A stretch of 40,061 nucleotides of DNA from Desulfobacterales bacterium RIFOXYA12_FULL_46_15 (GTDB taxonomy: Bacteria > Desulfobacterota > Desulfobacteria > Desulfobacterales > Desulfobacteraceae): contig MGTJ01000119.1 of NCBI GenBank assembly GCA_001799395.1, positions 1-40,061 on the forward strand, read 5' to 3'. The notes beneath the pieces are model-generated. The model made no database searches. It was not told where the DNA came from and saw nothing but the letters and a program-made list of their open reading frames with translations. Positions within the stretch are counted from its first letter, which is position 1, and the number at the start of each line of letters is the position of its first letter. Of the stretch, positions 7,878-15,283 are shown piece by piece. Made by a program: the position numbers and the translations under genes.

Positions 7878-8663
7878 TTAGAGCCCTCCTTTTGCTTTAA
7901 GCTTCTCAATCAGTTTTGCAATAATCTCATCTGTGGAGCCTTCAAGCATTTCAGCACCTACTCCCATATCCGGTGTGAAATAATCAATTCTCCTGGTCTT
8001 TGCACCGGTTTTTCCTACGCTGTCTGCTGCAAGACCAAGGTCTGAGGCGCTTTTTACCGGAATCTCAACACTGGCAACTTTTCTGATGCCGCGGATACCG
8101 ACATACCGGGGTTCATTGATACCGGTCTGGATGGAAAGAACGCAGGGAAGTGTAATTTCATTCATTTCCTGGTTACCGCCTTCAATTTCCCTGCCTACCT
8201 TTATTGTTCCTTCACCCACTTCGATTTTATTGACAAGGGATGCATAGGGCATATCCAGCATTGCTGCCAGCATACCGCCCACCTGGCCTGCCCCTTCGTC
8301 TGCCTGGGCACCGGTGAGGATGAGATCATATTTGCCTTTTTCGATCTCTGCCTTGAGAATAGTTGCAATCCCTTTTCCGTCAGATCCTCCAAAGGCATCA
8401 TCAGACAGGAGAATACCATTGTTGGCACCCATAGCCATTTCACGTCTAAGGACTTCTTCGGATTCGCCGTCACCCACAGTGATCACCGTGACGTTTCCAC
8501 CCGTTTTATCAACAATCTGAATCGCTTCTTCAACAGCGTAATTATCCCATTCATTCACTGAATACACCAGATCACCACGATCAAGATCATTTCCGGCACT
8601 ATTTAGCTCAAATTCGTTCTCAGCAGTATCCGGTACTCTCTTGACACATACCAAAATTTCCAT
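7878..8663 (-). CDS. etfB: Electron transfer flavoprotein beta subunit
   Basis: A 261-residue EtfB: MEILVCVKRVPD start, NEWDNYAVEEA, the nucleotide-binding segment LTGAQADEGAGQVGGMLA, and LPCVLSIQTGINEPRY. Two in-frame ATGs stand in tandem (first at 8666, second at 8663). AGGAGG at 8669-8674 is only two bases from the first but five from the second, so the second was chosen. EtfB binds AMP or FAD and completes the Etf heterodimer. It lies 74 bases downstream of the membrane Fe-S oxidoreductase and directly before etfA, one operon on the minus strand. Confidence 0.93.
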   Translation of the reverse strand: MEILVCVKRVPDTAENEFELNSAGNDLDRGDLVYSVNEWDNYAVEEAIQIVDKTGGNVTVITVGDGESEEVLRREMAMGANNGILLSDDAFGGSDGKGIATILKAEIEKGKYDLILTGAQADEGAGQVGGMLAAMLDMPYASLVNKIEVGEGTIKVGREIEGGNQEMNEITLPCVLSIQTGINEPRYVGIRGIRKVASVEIPVKSASDLGLAADSVGKTGAKTRRIDYFTPDMGVGAEMLEGSTDEIIAKLIEKLKAKGGL

Positions 8664-8737
8664 CATTGCCTCCTTTAGATCAATTTTTCGTTACCAGCCC
8701 CTTAGATTAAAAAGAGACCAATAACCCTTATATTATT

Positions 8738-10801
8738 TTAAACAAGGTGCTGCTCGATCAGTTCCGTAAAATCCAGAGCTTCCATCTGTCCTTCTTTTCC
8801 TGCAACCTTGATGGCATCCTGGATATTGACCAGGCAGAAAGGACAGGCCGTAACAATCACATTTGCCCCGGCTTCAGCAGCCATATTCACCCTTAAAACA
8901 CCCATTCTTGTTTCTTCCTCCGGCTCATAAAAGAGCATGAGCCCGCCGCCGCCGCAGCAGAAAGACCGGTCGCGGCTCTTTTCCAGTTCAACCCGGTTCA
9001 ACCCTTCAATGGCATCCAGGGCCTGTCTTGGATCGTCATAAATGCCGTTATGCCGTCCAAGATAACATGGATCATGATATACATAGACTTTTTCAGGATT
9101 CAGGCAAGGTTTCAGATCCAGTTCGCCCGTCCTGATTTTCTCGGCCACCACCTGGCTGATATGCCGGACCGGCGGAAGATTTTTATAATCATTTTTCAAC
9201 GCATTAAACGCATGGGGATCTGAGGTGATGATCTGCTTCACCCCTGTTTCCAGGATTGCTTCCGTATTCTGTGATTTCAGATCCTGGTACAGCATCTCCT
9301 CGCCAAAGCGTAATACCTCGTTCCCGCTGTCTTTTTCAAGCTTCCCGAGGATTCCGAAATCCACGCCTGCTTTTTTAAGAATAAGAGAGGTCTTTCTTGC
9401 AATGGTCTGGATATTGTCATCATAGGATGTAATACTGTCTACAAAATACAGGGTATCGGCTGTTTCTCCGTCCAGATCCTTTACCGGACACAGGGCTTTG
9501 AATTCCTTGTCTTCCGTCCATTCAGCCCTTTTTTTCTCCATTTTCCCATAGGGGTTCCCGCGTTTTTCAAGGGCCTTCATGGGTTTCTGGAGGGATTGAG
9601 GAACAAGCCCTTCGTCCACCATGCCGCGCCTTAAATCCACCATCTTATCGATGTATTCAATTCCAAGGGGGCATTCTTCTTCACAGGCACCGCAGGTGGT
9701 GCAGGACCAGATTTCATCTTCCGTATAAATATCCTGGACCAGGAGTTTGCTGTTATAAATTTCCCCTGACAGCGGATAATTTTTAAATATCAGATCCCTT
9801 GCCTTGATCGTAATAAACCTCGGAGATAAGGGCCGGCCCACGGCATTGGCCGGGCATTGGTCCGAACACCGGCCGCAGTCTGCACAGGAATAAAAATCCA
9901 GCATATGCTTCCAGGTGAAATCCTCCAGTTTTTTAACCCCGAATGATTCAATGTCATCCAGCTTGTCTTCATCAATCCCGTATTTGACGGGTTTGATTTT
10001 CCCTTTCCGGACCCGCATGAAAAACACGTTAAAGATGGATGTGATGACATGAAAATGTTTACCCATGGGCAAAAAGCAGAGGAAAAAGAAAAATGCCAGG
10101 TCATGGATATAATACACAAAAATGTGAAGCCCCTGGAGAACATTCAAAGATACTGAGGAAAGGATGATTTTGAATAGCCAGACCAGGGTCAGGGGAGCCA
10201 GGAAATGAACCTCACCGGTTTTCTGAAATTCAAAAGCAGCTTCAGTGGCTTCAAAAAGGCTCTCGGATATCATCAGGGTCGATATGATGCCAAGAACAAA
10301 AACCGCTTCTGCCGTATGGTCTTTCCCGTATTTTTCAGGAACGGCATAGCGTTTGGGTTTATAGATTCCTCTTCGAACAGCCGCAACAATACAGGCGAGA
10401 AGGACAAAGGTGGCAGCATAATCCTTGATAAAATTGTAAACAAGGCCCAGTCCGCCCCCCAATCCGGGAAGCACGAATCCATCTGAAAAACCGATAATAA
10501 CTAGCGATGTTGATCTGACGGACAGGATCAGAAAGCCGGCAAAAATAATAATATGAAGCACCCCTGCCAGCATATAACGGGGCTGCCGGATCTGACCCAG
10601 CCAGATCACGATGAGGTTTTCAATCCGTTTGCCGATATGATCAAAGCGGTTGTCCGGGTTTGCCCTCACAAGGGGGGCAATCCTTCTGGCCATGATATAC
10701 ACAAACAATCCTATCCCTATGATAGGCAATATAAATGACAGCAGAGCTGCGGGAAATATCCCGAAAAACTTATAACTTGCAGGACCGATTATTGAAGTCA
10801 T
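8738..10801 (-). CDS. Membrane-bound Fe-S oxidoreductase, Etf:menaquinone oxidoreductase type (NarI-like + 2[4Fe-4S] + CCG)
   Basis: A 687-residue protein. Residues 1-265 hold about six hydrophobic helices with several His residues, like NarI/DsrM heme-b membrane domains. Residues 306-316 and 367-377 are two CxxCxxCxxxCP [4Fe-4S] motifs. The rest is a CCG-domain (DUF224/HdrD-like) region. The second CCG copy is intact (HDPCYLGRHNGIYDDPR, FCCGGGG, ACPFC). The first has lost its cysteines: DSGNEVLR and SDPHAFNALK stand where Cys-containing motifs are expected. Proteins of this make-up next to etfBA are known as EMO, which passes electrons from reduced Etf to (methyl)menaquinone during fatty-acid oxidation. 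Gene order EMO-etfB-etfA and the TetR gene upstream fit that. The start has GGAGG nine bases before ATG. Confidence 0.87.
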   Translation of the reverse strand: MTSIIGPASYKFFGIFPAALLSFILPIIGIGLFVYIMARRIAPLVRANPDNRFDHIGKRIENLIVIWLGQIRQPRYMLAGVLHIIIFAGFLILSVRSTSLVIIGFSDGFVLPGLGGGLGLVYNFIKDYAATFVLLACIVAAVRRGIYKPKRYAVPEKYGKDHTAEAVFVLGIISTLMISESLFEATEAAFEFQKTGEVHFLAPLTLVWLFKIILSSVSLNVLQGLHIFVYYIHDLAFFFFLCFLPMGKHFHVITSIFNVFFMRVRKGKIKPVKYGIDEDKLDDIESFGVKKLEDFTWKHMLDFYSCADCGRCSDQCPANAVGRPLSPRFITIKARDLIFKNYPLSGEIYNSKLLVQDIYTEDEIWSCTTCGACEEECPLGIEYIDKMVDLRRGMVDEGLVPQSLQKPMKALEKRGNPYGKMEKKRAEWTEDKEFKALCPVKDLDGETADTLYFVDSITSYDDNIQTIARKTSLILKKAGVDFGILGKLEKDSGNEVLRFGEEMLYQDLKSQNTEAILETGVKQIITSDPHAFNALKNDYKNLPPVRHISQVVAEKIRTGELDLKPCLNPEKVYVYHDPCYLGRHNGIYDDPRQALDAIEGLNRVELEKSRDRSFCCGGGGLMLFYEPEEETRMGVLRVNMAAEAGANVIVTACPFCLVNIQDAIKVAGKEGQMEALDFTELIEQHLV

Positions 10802-10932
10802 CCTTCTTTACCTCCATAACATTTTTAAACTTATGAATATGAACTCAAAAGATTTAATAAACATGTAAGAACACGTCAAGCAAAAAGCTATATTCAGCAA
10901 AATTATATGGTTCAGTATATATATGATATTTA
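10802..10932 (-). promoter_or_regulatory. Promoter region of the oxidoreductase-etfBA operon with a degenerate operator-like palindrome
   Basis: This 131-base AT-rich gap precedes the operon on the minus strand. At 10833-10848 ATGAAT is followed after four bases by ACTCAA, matching four of six bases of the ATTCAT arm seen in the two perfect palindromes near the TetR gene. It sits about 32 bases upstream of the start codon, where a repressor could block transcription. This is a suggestion only; the right arm is weak. Confidence 0.35.
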
Positions 10933-11514
10933 TTATCCTTTCACCCCTTTCAGGTAAAGATCAACCAGGGGATCTGCCATAGAGGCCAGATCATACCTGC
11001 CCTCTGCAGATACCCAGGTGCTTATCACGCCTTCCACAGCCCCGAGTATGAACCGCTTTACAAGACCGACAAAAAGATCCTGGCGCATCACCCCTTCGAT
11101 CTGTCCCTGCTCGATGATTTCGGATAAAAGGTCGAGATACATTTTTGAAATATCCTTTATCTGAGATTGAATATCCCTTAAATACCTTGCCTCGGACTGA
11201 AAAATCACAGCCATGTTTTTATCATCCTGGAATTCCTCAAGATGACATCGGATCAAAAGCCTTAATTTTTCTTCGGCGTTCTTGCCTTTTTCAACCGCTG
11301 CCCTCATTTTCTCAAATACAACTTCGGTTTTATAGCTGATATACTGGTAAAGAATATCATCCTTGTTTTTAAAATAAAGGTACAAGGTTCCGTCCGCTAC
11401 CCCTGCCTGTGCAGCAATCTGAGAAATAGTGGCCTTGTGGAACCCGTGTTCGGCAAACACGGAGCCGGCACTGTACAATATGATCTGATACTTTTCCGAT
11501 TTATTTTTCTGCAA
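10933..11514 (-). CDS. TetR-family regulator, FadR (Bacillus)-like
   Basis: A 193-residue TetR regulator. The N-terminal helix-turn-helix is clear: FAEHGFHKATISQIAAQAGV followed by ADGTLYLYFKNKDDIL (about residues 18-53). The C-terminal half (QSEARYLRDIQ, DLLSEIIEQGQIEGVM, RFILGAVEGVISTWV) resembles the acyl-CoA-responsive FadR subgroup. Such repressors release DNA on binding long-chain acyl-CoA and control beta-oxidation and etf genes. It lies directly upstream of the oxidoreductase-etfBA operon on the same strand. A perfect palindrome sits between its predicted promoter and its start, so it is probably autoregulated. The ligand is inferred, not shown. Confidence 0.85.
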   Translation of the reverse strand: MQKNKSEKYQIILYSAGSVFAEHGFHKATISQIAAQAGVADGTLYLYFKNKDDILYQYISYKTEVVFEKMRAAVEKGKNAEEKLRLLIRCHLEEFQDDKNMAVIFQSEARYLRDIQSQIKDISKMYLDLLSEIIEQGQIEGVMRQDLFVGLVKRFILGAVEGVISTWVSAEGRYDLASMADPLVDLYLKGVKG

Positions 11515-11541
11515 TCTTTGTATTTCCTCTTTTTATAAGCA

Positions 11542-11557
11542 ATGAATAAAGATTCAT
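11542..11557. promoter_or_regulatory. Predicted TetR/FadR-like operator 1
   Basis: ATGAAT (11542-11547), four bases, ATTCAT (11552-11557) make a perfect 6+6 palindrome. It lies just downstream of the predicted -10 of the TetR promoter and 28 bases before its start codon. It resembles the known Bacillus FadR consensus TGAATGAMTANTCATTCA in its core. Binding by the adjacent TetR protein is inferred. Confidence 0.6.
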
Positions 11558-11558
11558 C

Positions 11559-11587
11559 ATCTAACAAAAGATTAAACTAAATGTCAA
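11559..11587 (-). promoter_or_regulatory. Sigma-70-like promoter of the TetR gene
   Basis: On the minus strand TTGACA (11582-11587) is followed after 17 bases by TTAGAT (11559-11564). The -35 is perfect and the -10 is poor (three of six). Operator 1 begins right after the -10 and would cover the start of transcription, a repressor layout. Confidence 0.5.
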
Positions 11588-11711
11588 GCCAATACTATCA
11601 ATATGGCAGTATCGGATATTTATATATTATTCCTTTAATATACAAAGCGTTATAAATTAACAGTGTTTTTTAAATAAAGAAAAATGCAATTTTAATTTCA
11701 TCCCGTCAGCC

Positions 11712-11727
11712 ATGAATGAAAATTCAT
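11712..11727. promoter_or_regulatory. Predicted TetR/FadR-like operator 2
   Basis: ATGAAT (11712-11717), GAAA, ATTCAT (11722-11727): the same arms and the same 4-base spacing as operator 1. TGAATGAAAATTCATT inside it matches most of the Bacillus FadR consensus. It lies 87 bases upstream of the aldolase-like start codon. Confidence 0.6.
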
Positions 11728-11814
11728 TATTTAATATCCCTCTTGATTTTGAGATCATTTCATGCAAAAAAAGGAAAAATAAAGTCCATTTTCAAAAAAA
11801 ACAGGGAGGGTGAT

Positions 11815-13104
11815 ATGACAGAAGCATTTTGCTACTCTTCAGATTTTGAACGGGCGCTTGATTTTGGCCGCCCCCCAAACATAAAAAAACTTTTCCCAAA
11901 CTCCAAAGCACTTATTGTAAGTGGGAAATATATTGATCACGCCATGCTGACAAAAGGCAACTGCATGACCATTGCAGCCAATGGCCGCAACTCTTTCATC
12001 ATCAGGGGAACCCTTCTTGCTGCACAAAGGGCAAACGCAGCCGTCATCATTGAGATTGCAAGATCAGAGGGTGGAATTGATGCCTATTGTGCCGTCAGCC
12101 TGTGGAATATCGCAAGACAGACTGATGCCTTTATGAACGAGCTTGGCATCACCATTCCGGTAGCAATCCATGCCGATCATTTCGGTTTGAAAAAACCTGA
12201 AGACATTGAACCTGCAAAAACGGAAATTCAGTCTTTGTTTGATGCCGGAATTACTTCCATTGCCATTGACGCCTCCCATATGCCGGATGATCAAAACCTT
12301 CTGGCCAATATTGAATTATTCCCCTTTATTCCCGGCTGGGCCGGACTTGAGACGGAAGTCGGGGAAATAAAAGGCAAATCAGGCTTATCCACACCTGAGG
12401 AAGCCCTCTTTCTCATCCAGGGTCTCAATGCCCATAATATCTTTCCCAACTGGATCGCCCTGAACAACGGTACAACCCATGGCATTGAAGCCAGTGATAC
12501 CGGGATACAGGTAGAATTGACCACCGCCATCCACCAGGCACTTGAAAAATATAAAATCTCAGGAGCCCAGCACGGCACTTCAGGCAATAACTCGGACAGG
12601 TTGCGTGCCATTGCCTCAAAAACCCGGACAACCAAGGCCAATGTAGCAACAGCCCTGCAGATGATCTCCTGGGGCCTTAAGGTCAATGACTATGGAAATG
12701 CCATACTTGACAACGGTAATTTTATCAAACAAGAAGGATGCGGTGTTTCGGAAAGCATGTGGGAACATATGACGGCTTATGCCAAAGCAAAAGACCTCAA
12801 GGGTGGAAATTATAAAAAACTGAATCTGCCCTTTGAAAGCAGACTGCTGTCACAGCCGAAAGAGATCAGAAAAAGAATGGCCAAAGGGGTTGAAAATTTT
12901 GTATATGGCCTTTTGACAAACGTATTTAATACAGAAAATACAGCTCAGATAGTCATCAATGATATCCTGAACAGGAGATCCAATGATCCTGGCACTAAAG
13001 CACAAAAAATTGAATCTGAAAAGAACTGGACCAAAGAAAAAATAATCGAGAATGCTTTAAAAATCTCTTCTGACAAAGGTTTGGGAGGAAATTTTGAAGA
13101 TTAA
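11815..13104 (+). CDS. Class II fructose-bisphosphate aldolase-like protein
   Basis: A 429-residue protein with the zinc-dependent class II aldolase fold signature: IHADHFG (His119, Asp121, His122), a SIAIDASHMPDDQN segment (148-161), ETEVGEIKGKSG (179-190), GAQHGTSGN (250-258) and KVNDYGN. In family enzymes these bind Zn and the phosphate of a ketose phosphate. It is longer than GatY/FbaA (about 285-350) and diverges around the motifs, so the true substrate is uncertain. An upstream in-frame ATG at 11716 was rejected: it lies inside operator 2, its extension looks noncoding, and AGGGAGGG sits just before the ATG at 11815. Predicted control by the adjacent FadR-like regulator is a link to lipid or acyl-CoA status. 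Downstream is only an AT-rich gap before flagellar genes. Confidence 0.75.
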   Translation: MTEAFCYSSDFERALDFGRPPNIKKLFPNSKALIVSGKYIDHAMLTKGNCMTIAANGRNSFIIRGTLLAAQRANAAVIIEIARSEGGIDAYCAVSLWNIARQTDAFMNELGITIPVAIHADHFGLKKPEDIEPAKTEIQSLFDAGITSIAIDASHMPDDQNLLANIELFPFIPGWAGLETEVGEIKGKSGLSTPEEALFLIQGLNAHNIFPNWIALNNGTTHGIEASDTGIQVELTTAIHQALEKYKISGAQHGTSGNNSDRLRAIASKTRTTKANVATALQMISWGLKVNDYGNAILDNGNFIKQEGCGVSESMWEHMTAYAKAKDLKGGNYKKLNLPFESRLLSQPKEIRKRMAKGVENFVYGLLTNVFNTENTAQIVINDILNRRSNDPGTKAQKIESEKNWTKEKIIENALKISSDKGLGGNFED

Positions 13105-13112
13105 AAAAAAAT

Positions 13113-13140
13113 TTAAGTTTTTAATTTCCTGGACCGATAA
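13113..13140 (+). promoter_or_regulatory. Sigma-28 (FliA) type promoter before the flgM region
   Basis: TTAAGTTT (13113-13120) is followed after 12 bases by ACCGATAA (13133-13140). The enteric sigma-28 consensus is TAAAGTTT, 11 bases, GCCGATAA, so each box matches seven of eight. Transcription would start about 15 bases before the ATG at 13163. A FliA promoter for anti-sigma-28 genes fits known flagellar feedback. Confidence 0.6.
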
Positions 13141-13162
13141 CACAGTCTAAGGAGAGAAATTA

Positions 13163-13585
13163 ATGCAGATCCCTTCATACCAGATACAAAATGTCCTGAA
13201 AGTATACTCAAGACAATTGAGCCAGGGCAAAATCATGAGCCGGAATAAATACGGCAATTCCAACATCAGTTCTGCAGACAGTGTGACCATCTCCTCTGAA
13301 GGAAAGAGGCAGGCCATTATCGACAAAGTTGCTGCCAATATTGTGGATCGGATTATCACCGAAGGGCCTAAGGAAAAAAATGAAGAAAAAATCACCTCAC
13401 AGATTGAAAAAGAACTCGGGAAAAAGATTAATTTCACAAAAGACAGAAATCAGTTCACCTATACAGTGATTGATGAAAACAATCAAAAAACTACACATAC
13501 CCTGTCTGTTGAGGATTCAAAATTTATCGTAAAACGAATGACGGAACTGGCACGTCAGGTCGCGAACGGCAACATGGAGTTATAA
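13163..13585 (+). CDS. FlgM-associated flagellar protein (resembles the DVU0524 family)
   Basis: A 140-residue soluble, mostly helical protein. It begins with IPSYQIQNVLKVYSRQL and has DSVTISSEGKRQAIIDKVA, a short DxVxISxEGK-type stretch like that in flagellar regulators. The C-terminal half contains NQFTYTVIDENNQKTTHTLS and ends with a helix. I recognise it, with moderate certainty, as the small protein found beside flgM in sulfate-reducing Desulfobacterota (DVU0524-like). It has no characterised biochemical role that I know. AAGGAG lies eight bases before the ATG. It is followed 13 bases on by flgM and preceded by a FliA-type promoter, so a role in sigma-28 regulation or late flagellar assembly is likely. 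Confidence 0.6.
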   Translation: MQIPSYQIQNVLKVYSRQLSQGKIMSRNKYGNSNISSADSVTISSEGKRQAIIDKVAANIVDRIITEGPKEKNEEKITSQIEKELGKKINFTKDRNQFTYTVIDENNQKTTHTLSVEDSKFIVKRMTELARQVANGNMEL

Positions 13586-13598
13586 GGAGAGGCAAATC

Positions 13599-13898
13599 AT
13601 GAAAATATCCAACACTACTCCCAATTACATCAATCAGGTATATGCCGGTCAAATAGGCAACATTGCCAATCAGACCCTGAAATCTCAAAAACCGGCTGAT
13701 GAAATAACAGACAGCATTAATTTTTCAGACCAGACAAAAACTCTGCAGAAAATTAACAAAGCCATGGAAAACGAACCTGCTGACAGAAAAAAATATGTGG
13801 CCGATATCAAGCAGAAAATTGAAACCGATCAATATAATATCAATGCAGAAACCATTGCCGAAAAATTAGTAGGCTCCATCATGGATCAATTCGGATAA
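13599..13898 (+). CDS. flgM: Anti-sigma-28 factor FlgM
   Basis: A 99-residue protein of FlgM size. The disordered, Asn/Gln-rich N-terminus starts MKISNTTPNYINQVY. The conserved C-terminal sigma-binding helix region includes KKYVADIKQKIETDQYNI and NAETIAEKLVGSIMDQF. FlgM holds sigma-28 (FliA) inactive until it is exported through the completed hook-basal body, when late flagellar genes come on. AAGGAGAGG stands about seven bases before the ATG. It is co-transcribed with the preceding DVU0524-like gene. Confidence 0.85.
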   Translation: MKISNTTPNYINQVYAGQIGNIANQTLKSQKPADEITDSINFSDQTKTLQKINKAMENEPADRKKYVADIKQKIETDQYNINAETIAEKLVGSIMDQFG

Positions 13899-13925
13899 TA
13901 GAAATAATTACCCGGCATTTTTTTC

Positions 13926-13959
13926 ACACCTGATCACAATATCATTCCTAATGAGGTGT
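13926..13959 (+). terminator. Possible terminator after flgM
   Basis: ACACCT (13926-13931) pairs with AGGTGT (13954-13959), and inner CATT/AATG extends the stem with an 11-base bulge on the left. It is followed by a T-rich stretch (13964-13987). The imperfect stem makes this a modest call. Confidence 0.35.
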
Positions 13960-14000
13960 AAGGATTTGATTTTATTATTATTATTTTAAAGACAATATCA

Positions 14001-14017
14001 TTGGCATATCTTTTGCT
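14001..14017 (+). promoter_or_regulatory. Sigma-54 (RpoN) promoter
   Basis: TTGGCATATCTTTTGCT matches the -24/-12 consensus TTGGCACRNNNNTTGCW at every fixed position but one (T for C at position 7), with exact spacing. Transcription should begin about base 14028, 21 bases before the ATG at 14049. Confidence 0.8.
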
Positions 14018-14048
14018 TAAAGGTATTTTAAGTTAAAAGGAGACCCTT

Positions 14049-14504
14049 ATGGCAAATATAAATCCAATAAATGAAACCATTCCAGTTTTTGGAACCTCAA
14101 ATGCCAAGGCTGCCAAAACAGAAGAAATTGATTCCTTCGGGATTGCGCTCAGCAAAGCCCTGGACAAGACACAGGAGCCGGAAACAGGCGGAACATCGGC
14201 TAAGGCATTGACGGAAATCGGCTCCAAAGAGCTGAATATCATCACTACTTCCGATATTGTTTCCGGAAAAACCAACAAACTTCTGGCACTGCTGGATTCT
14301 TATTCTTCAAAATTAGTCGATCCTGCGGTTTCATTAAAAAGTATTGCCCCGGTTCTTGAAGAGATAAATGCCAATGCAGGCAACCTGATGAAGGAAACAC
14401 AGTTTCTGACCGATGCAGATTCAGCACTGAAAAAGATTGCAACCCAGACTGCGGTCACAGCGCAGACGGAATATTTGAAATTCCAGCGGGGAGATTATCT
14501 TTGA
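14049..14504 (+). CDS. Small protein of unknown function, probably flagellar
   Basis: A 151-residue soluble protein, not recognised as a named family. The first 40 residues are polar and probably disordered. The rest is helical, with a conserved-looking C-terminus QTEYLKFQRGDYL. There is no signal peptide, membrane segment or cysteine. AAAGGAG precedes the ATG by eight bases. It follows flgM and has its own near-perfect sigma-54 promoter; in polar flagellar systems sigma-54 drives middle flagellar genes, so a flagellar chaperone, rod/hook-related or regulatory role is plausible but not shown. Its 3' end overlaps the convergent mazG gene by 10 bases. Confidence 0.65.
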   Translation: MANINPINETIPVFGTSNAKAAKTEEIDSFGIALSKALDKTQEPETGGTSAKALTEIGSKELNIITTSDIVSGKTNKLLALLDSYSSKLVDPAVSLKSIAPVLEEINANAGNLMKETQFLTDADSALKKIATQTAVTAQTEYLKFQRGDYL

Positions 14505-15280
14505 TAGGATTGCTTTGCCCTGTTCCAGAGCAGTTCTTTTTCATCCTTTGAAAGGGTTTGAAGCTTAAGGTTTTTTCCTTTTAATTCTTTTTCCATTAAC
14601 CGGAATCTGCCTTCAAATTTGGCAGTTGCCAGGGCAAGTGCAGTTTCAGGATGAAACCGTGCGGCTCTTGCCACATTGACCAGGGAAAAAAGGATATCCC
14701 CGAATTCCATGGCTGCCTCGTTTTCATCCTGTGATTTTAATGCTGCCTCAAATTCTCCTATTTCGCTTTTGGCGGTTTCCAGAATTTCATTGATATGATC
14801 CCAGTCAAAACCCTCTTTGACAGCAACCTGGGACACTTTTAAAGCCCGGATGAGTGAGGCCATGCCTGAAGGAACCGAATCAAGAGCGGATTCATTTTTC
14901 CGGTCATTTTTTCCCTTTTCCAAAGCCTTGATGGATTCCCATTGGCGATTCAGCTCGCCTTCGTTTGAAATAACGGCATTCTCATATACATGAGGATGCC
15001 GGCGAATCATTTTGCAGGCAACTGTTTCAACGACTTCGGCCAGGGAAATGGCTTGTTTTTCCTGAAAGATTTCAAGGATGAACAAAAACTGAAACAAAAC
15101 ATCCCCGAGTTCTTCACAGATATGCTGGGAATCCTTTTTTACAATAGCTTCTTCAAGCTCGTAAACTTCCTCGGCAAGACATTGCCACATGGTTTCAGGA
15201 GTTTGTTTCCTATCCCAGGCACATCCCTTATCGCTTCTTAATGTTCTGATAATATCAAACAGATTATCCAGTGTTTCCAA
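14495..15280 (-). CDS. mazG: Nucleoside triphosphate pyrophosphohydrolase MazG
   Basis: A 261-residue two-domain MazG. The N-terminal domain has CAWDRKQTPETMWQCLAEE and the metal-binding EEVYE (37-41) and EELGD (56-60) motifs. The C-terminal domain starts around residue 125 (GFDWDHINEILETAKSEIGE) with MEFGDILFSLVNVAR as its second acidic motif. MazG hydrolyses canonical and aberrant NTPs to NMP and pyrophosphate, a house-cleaning role that also affects ppGpp levels in some bacteria. The length is typical. It starts three bases after the cvpA stop, so the two genes form a minus-strand operon. Confidence 0.93.
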   Translation of the reverse strand: METLDNLFDIIRTLRSDKGCAWDRKQTPETMWQCLAEEVYELEEAIVKKDSQHICEELGDVLFQFLFILEIFQEKQAISLAEVVETVACKMIRRHPHVYENAVISNEGELNRQWESIKALEKGKNDRKNESALDSVPSGMASLIRALKVSQVAVKEGFDWDHINEILETAKSEIGEFEAALKSQDENEAAMEFGDILFSLVNVARAARFHPETALALATAKFEGRFRLMEKELKGKNLKLQTLSKDEKELLWNRAKQSYQR

Positions 15281-15283
15281 AAT

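Larger units (their letters stand above)
11515..11814. promoter_or_regulatory. Divergent regulatory region between the TetR gene and the aldolase-like gene
   Basis: About 300 bases with no gene, strongly AT-rich. It holds a sigma-70-like promoter for the TetR gene, two copies of the palindrome ATGAAT-N4-ATTCAT (11542-11557 and 11712-11727) and the ribosome site of the rightward gene. No small gene or RNA was recognised. Confidence 0.6.

Noticed and set aside
11716-11814. In-frame upstream start extending the aldolase-like protein by 33 residues
   Set aside because: It lies inside the second operator palindrome, lacks a ribosome site and would precede the normal N-terminus; AGGGAGGG sits before the ATG at 11815.
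13101-13127. TTAAAAA/TTTTTAA hairpin after the aldolase-like gene
   Set aside because: Purely AT, so weak; it overlaps the predicted sigma-28 -35 box and is better explained as promoter.
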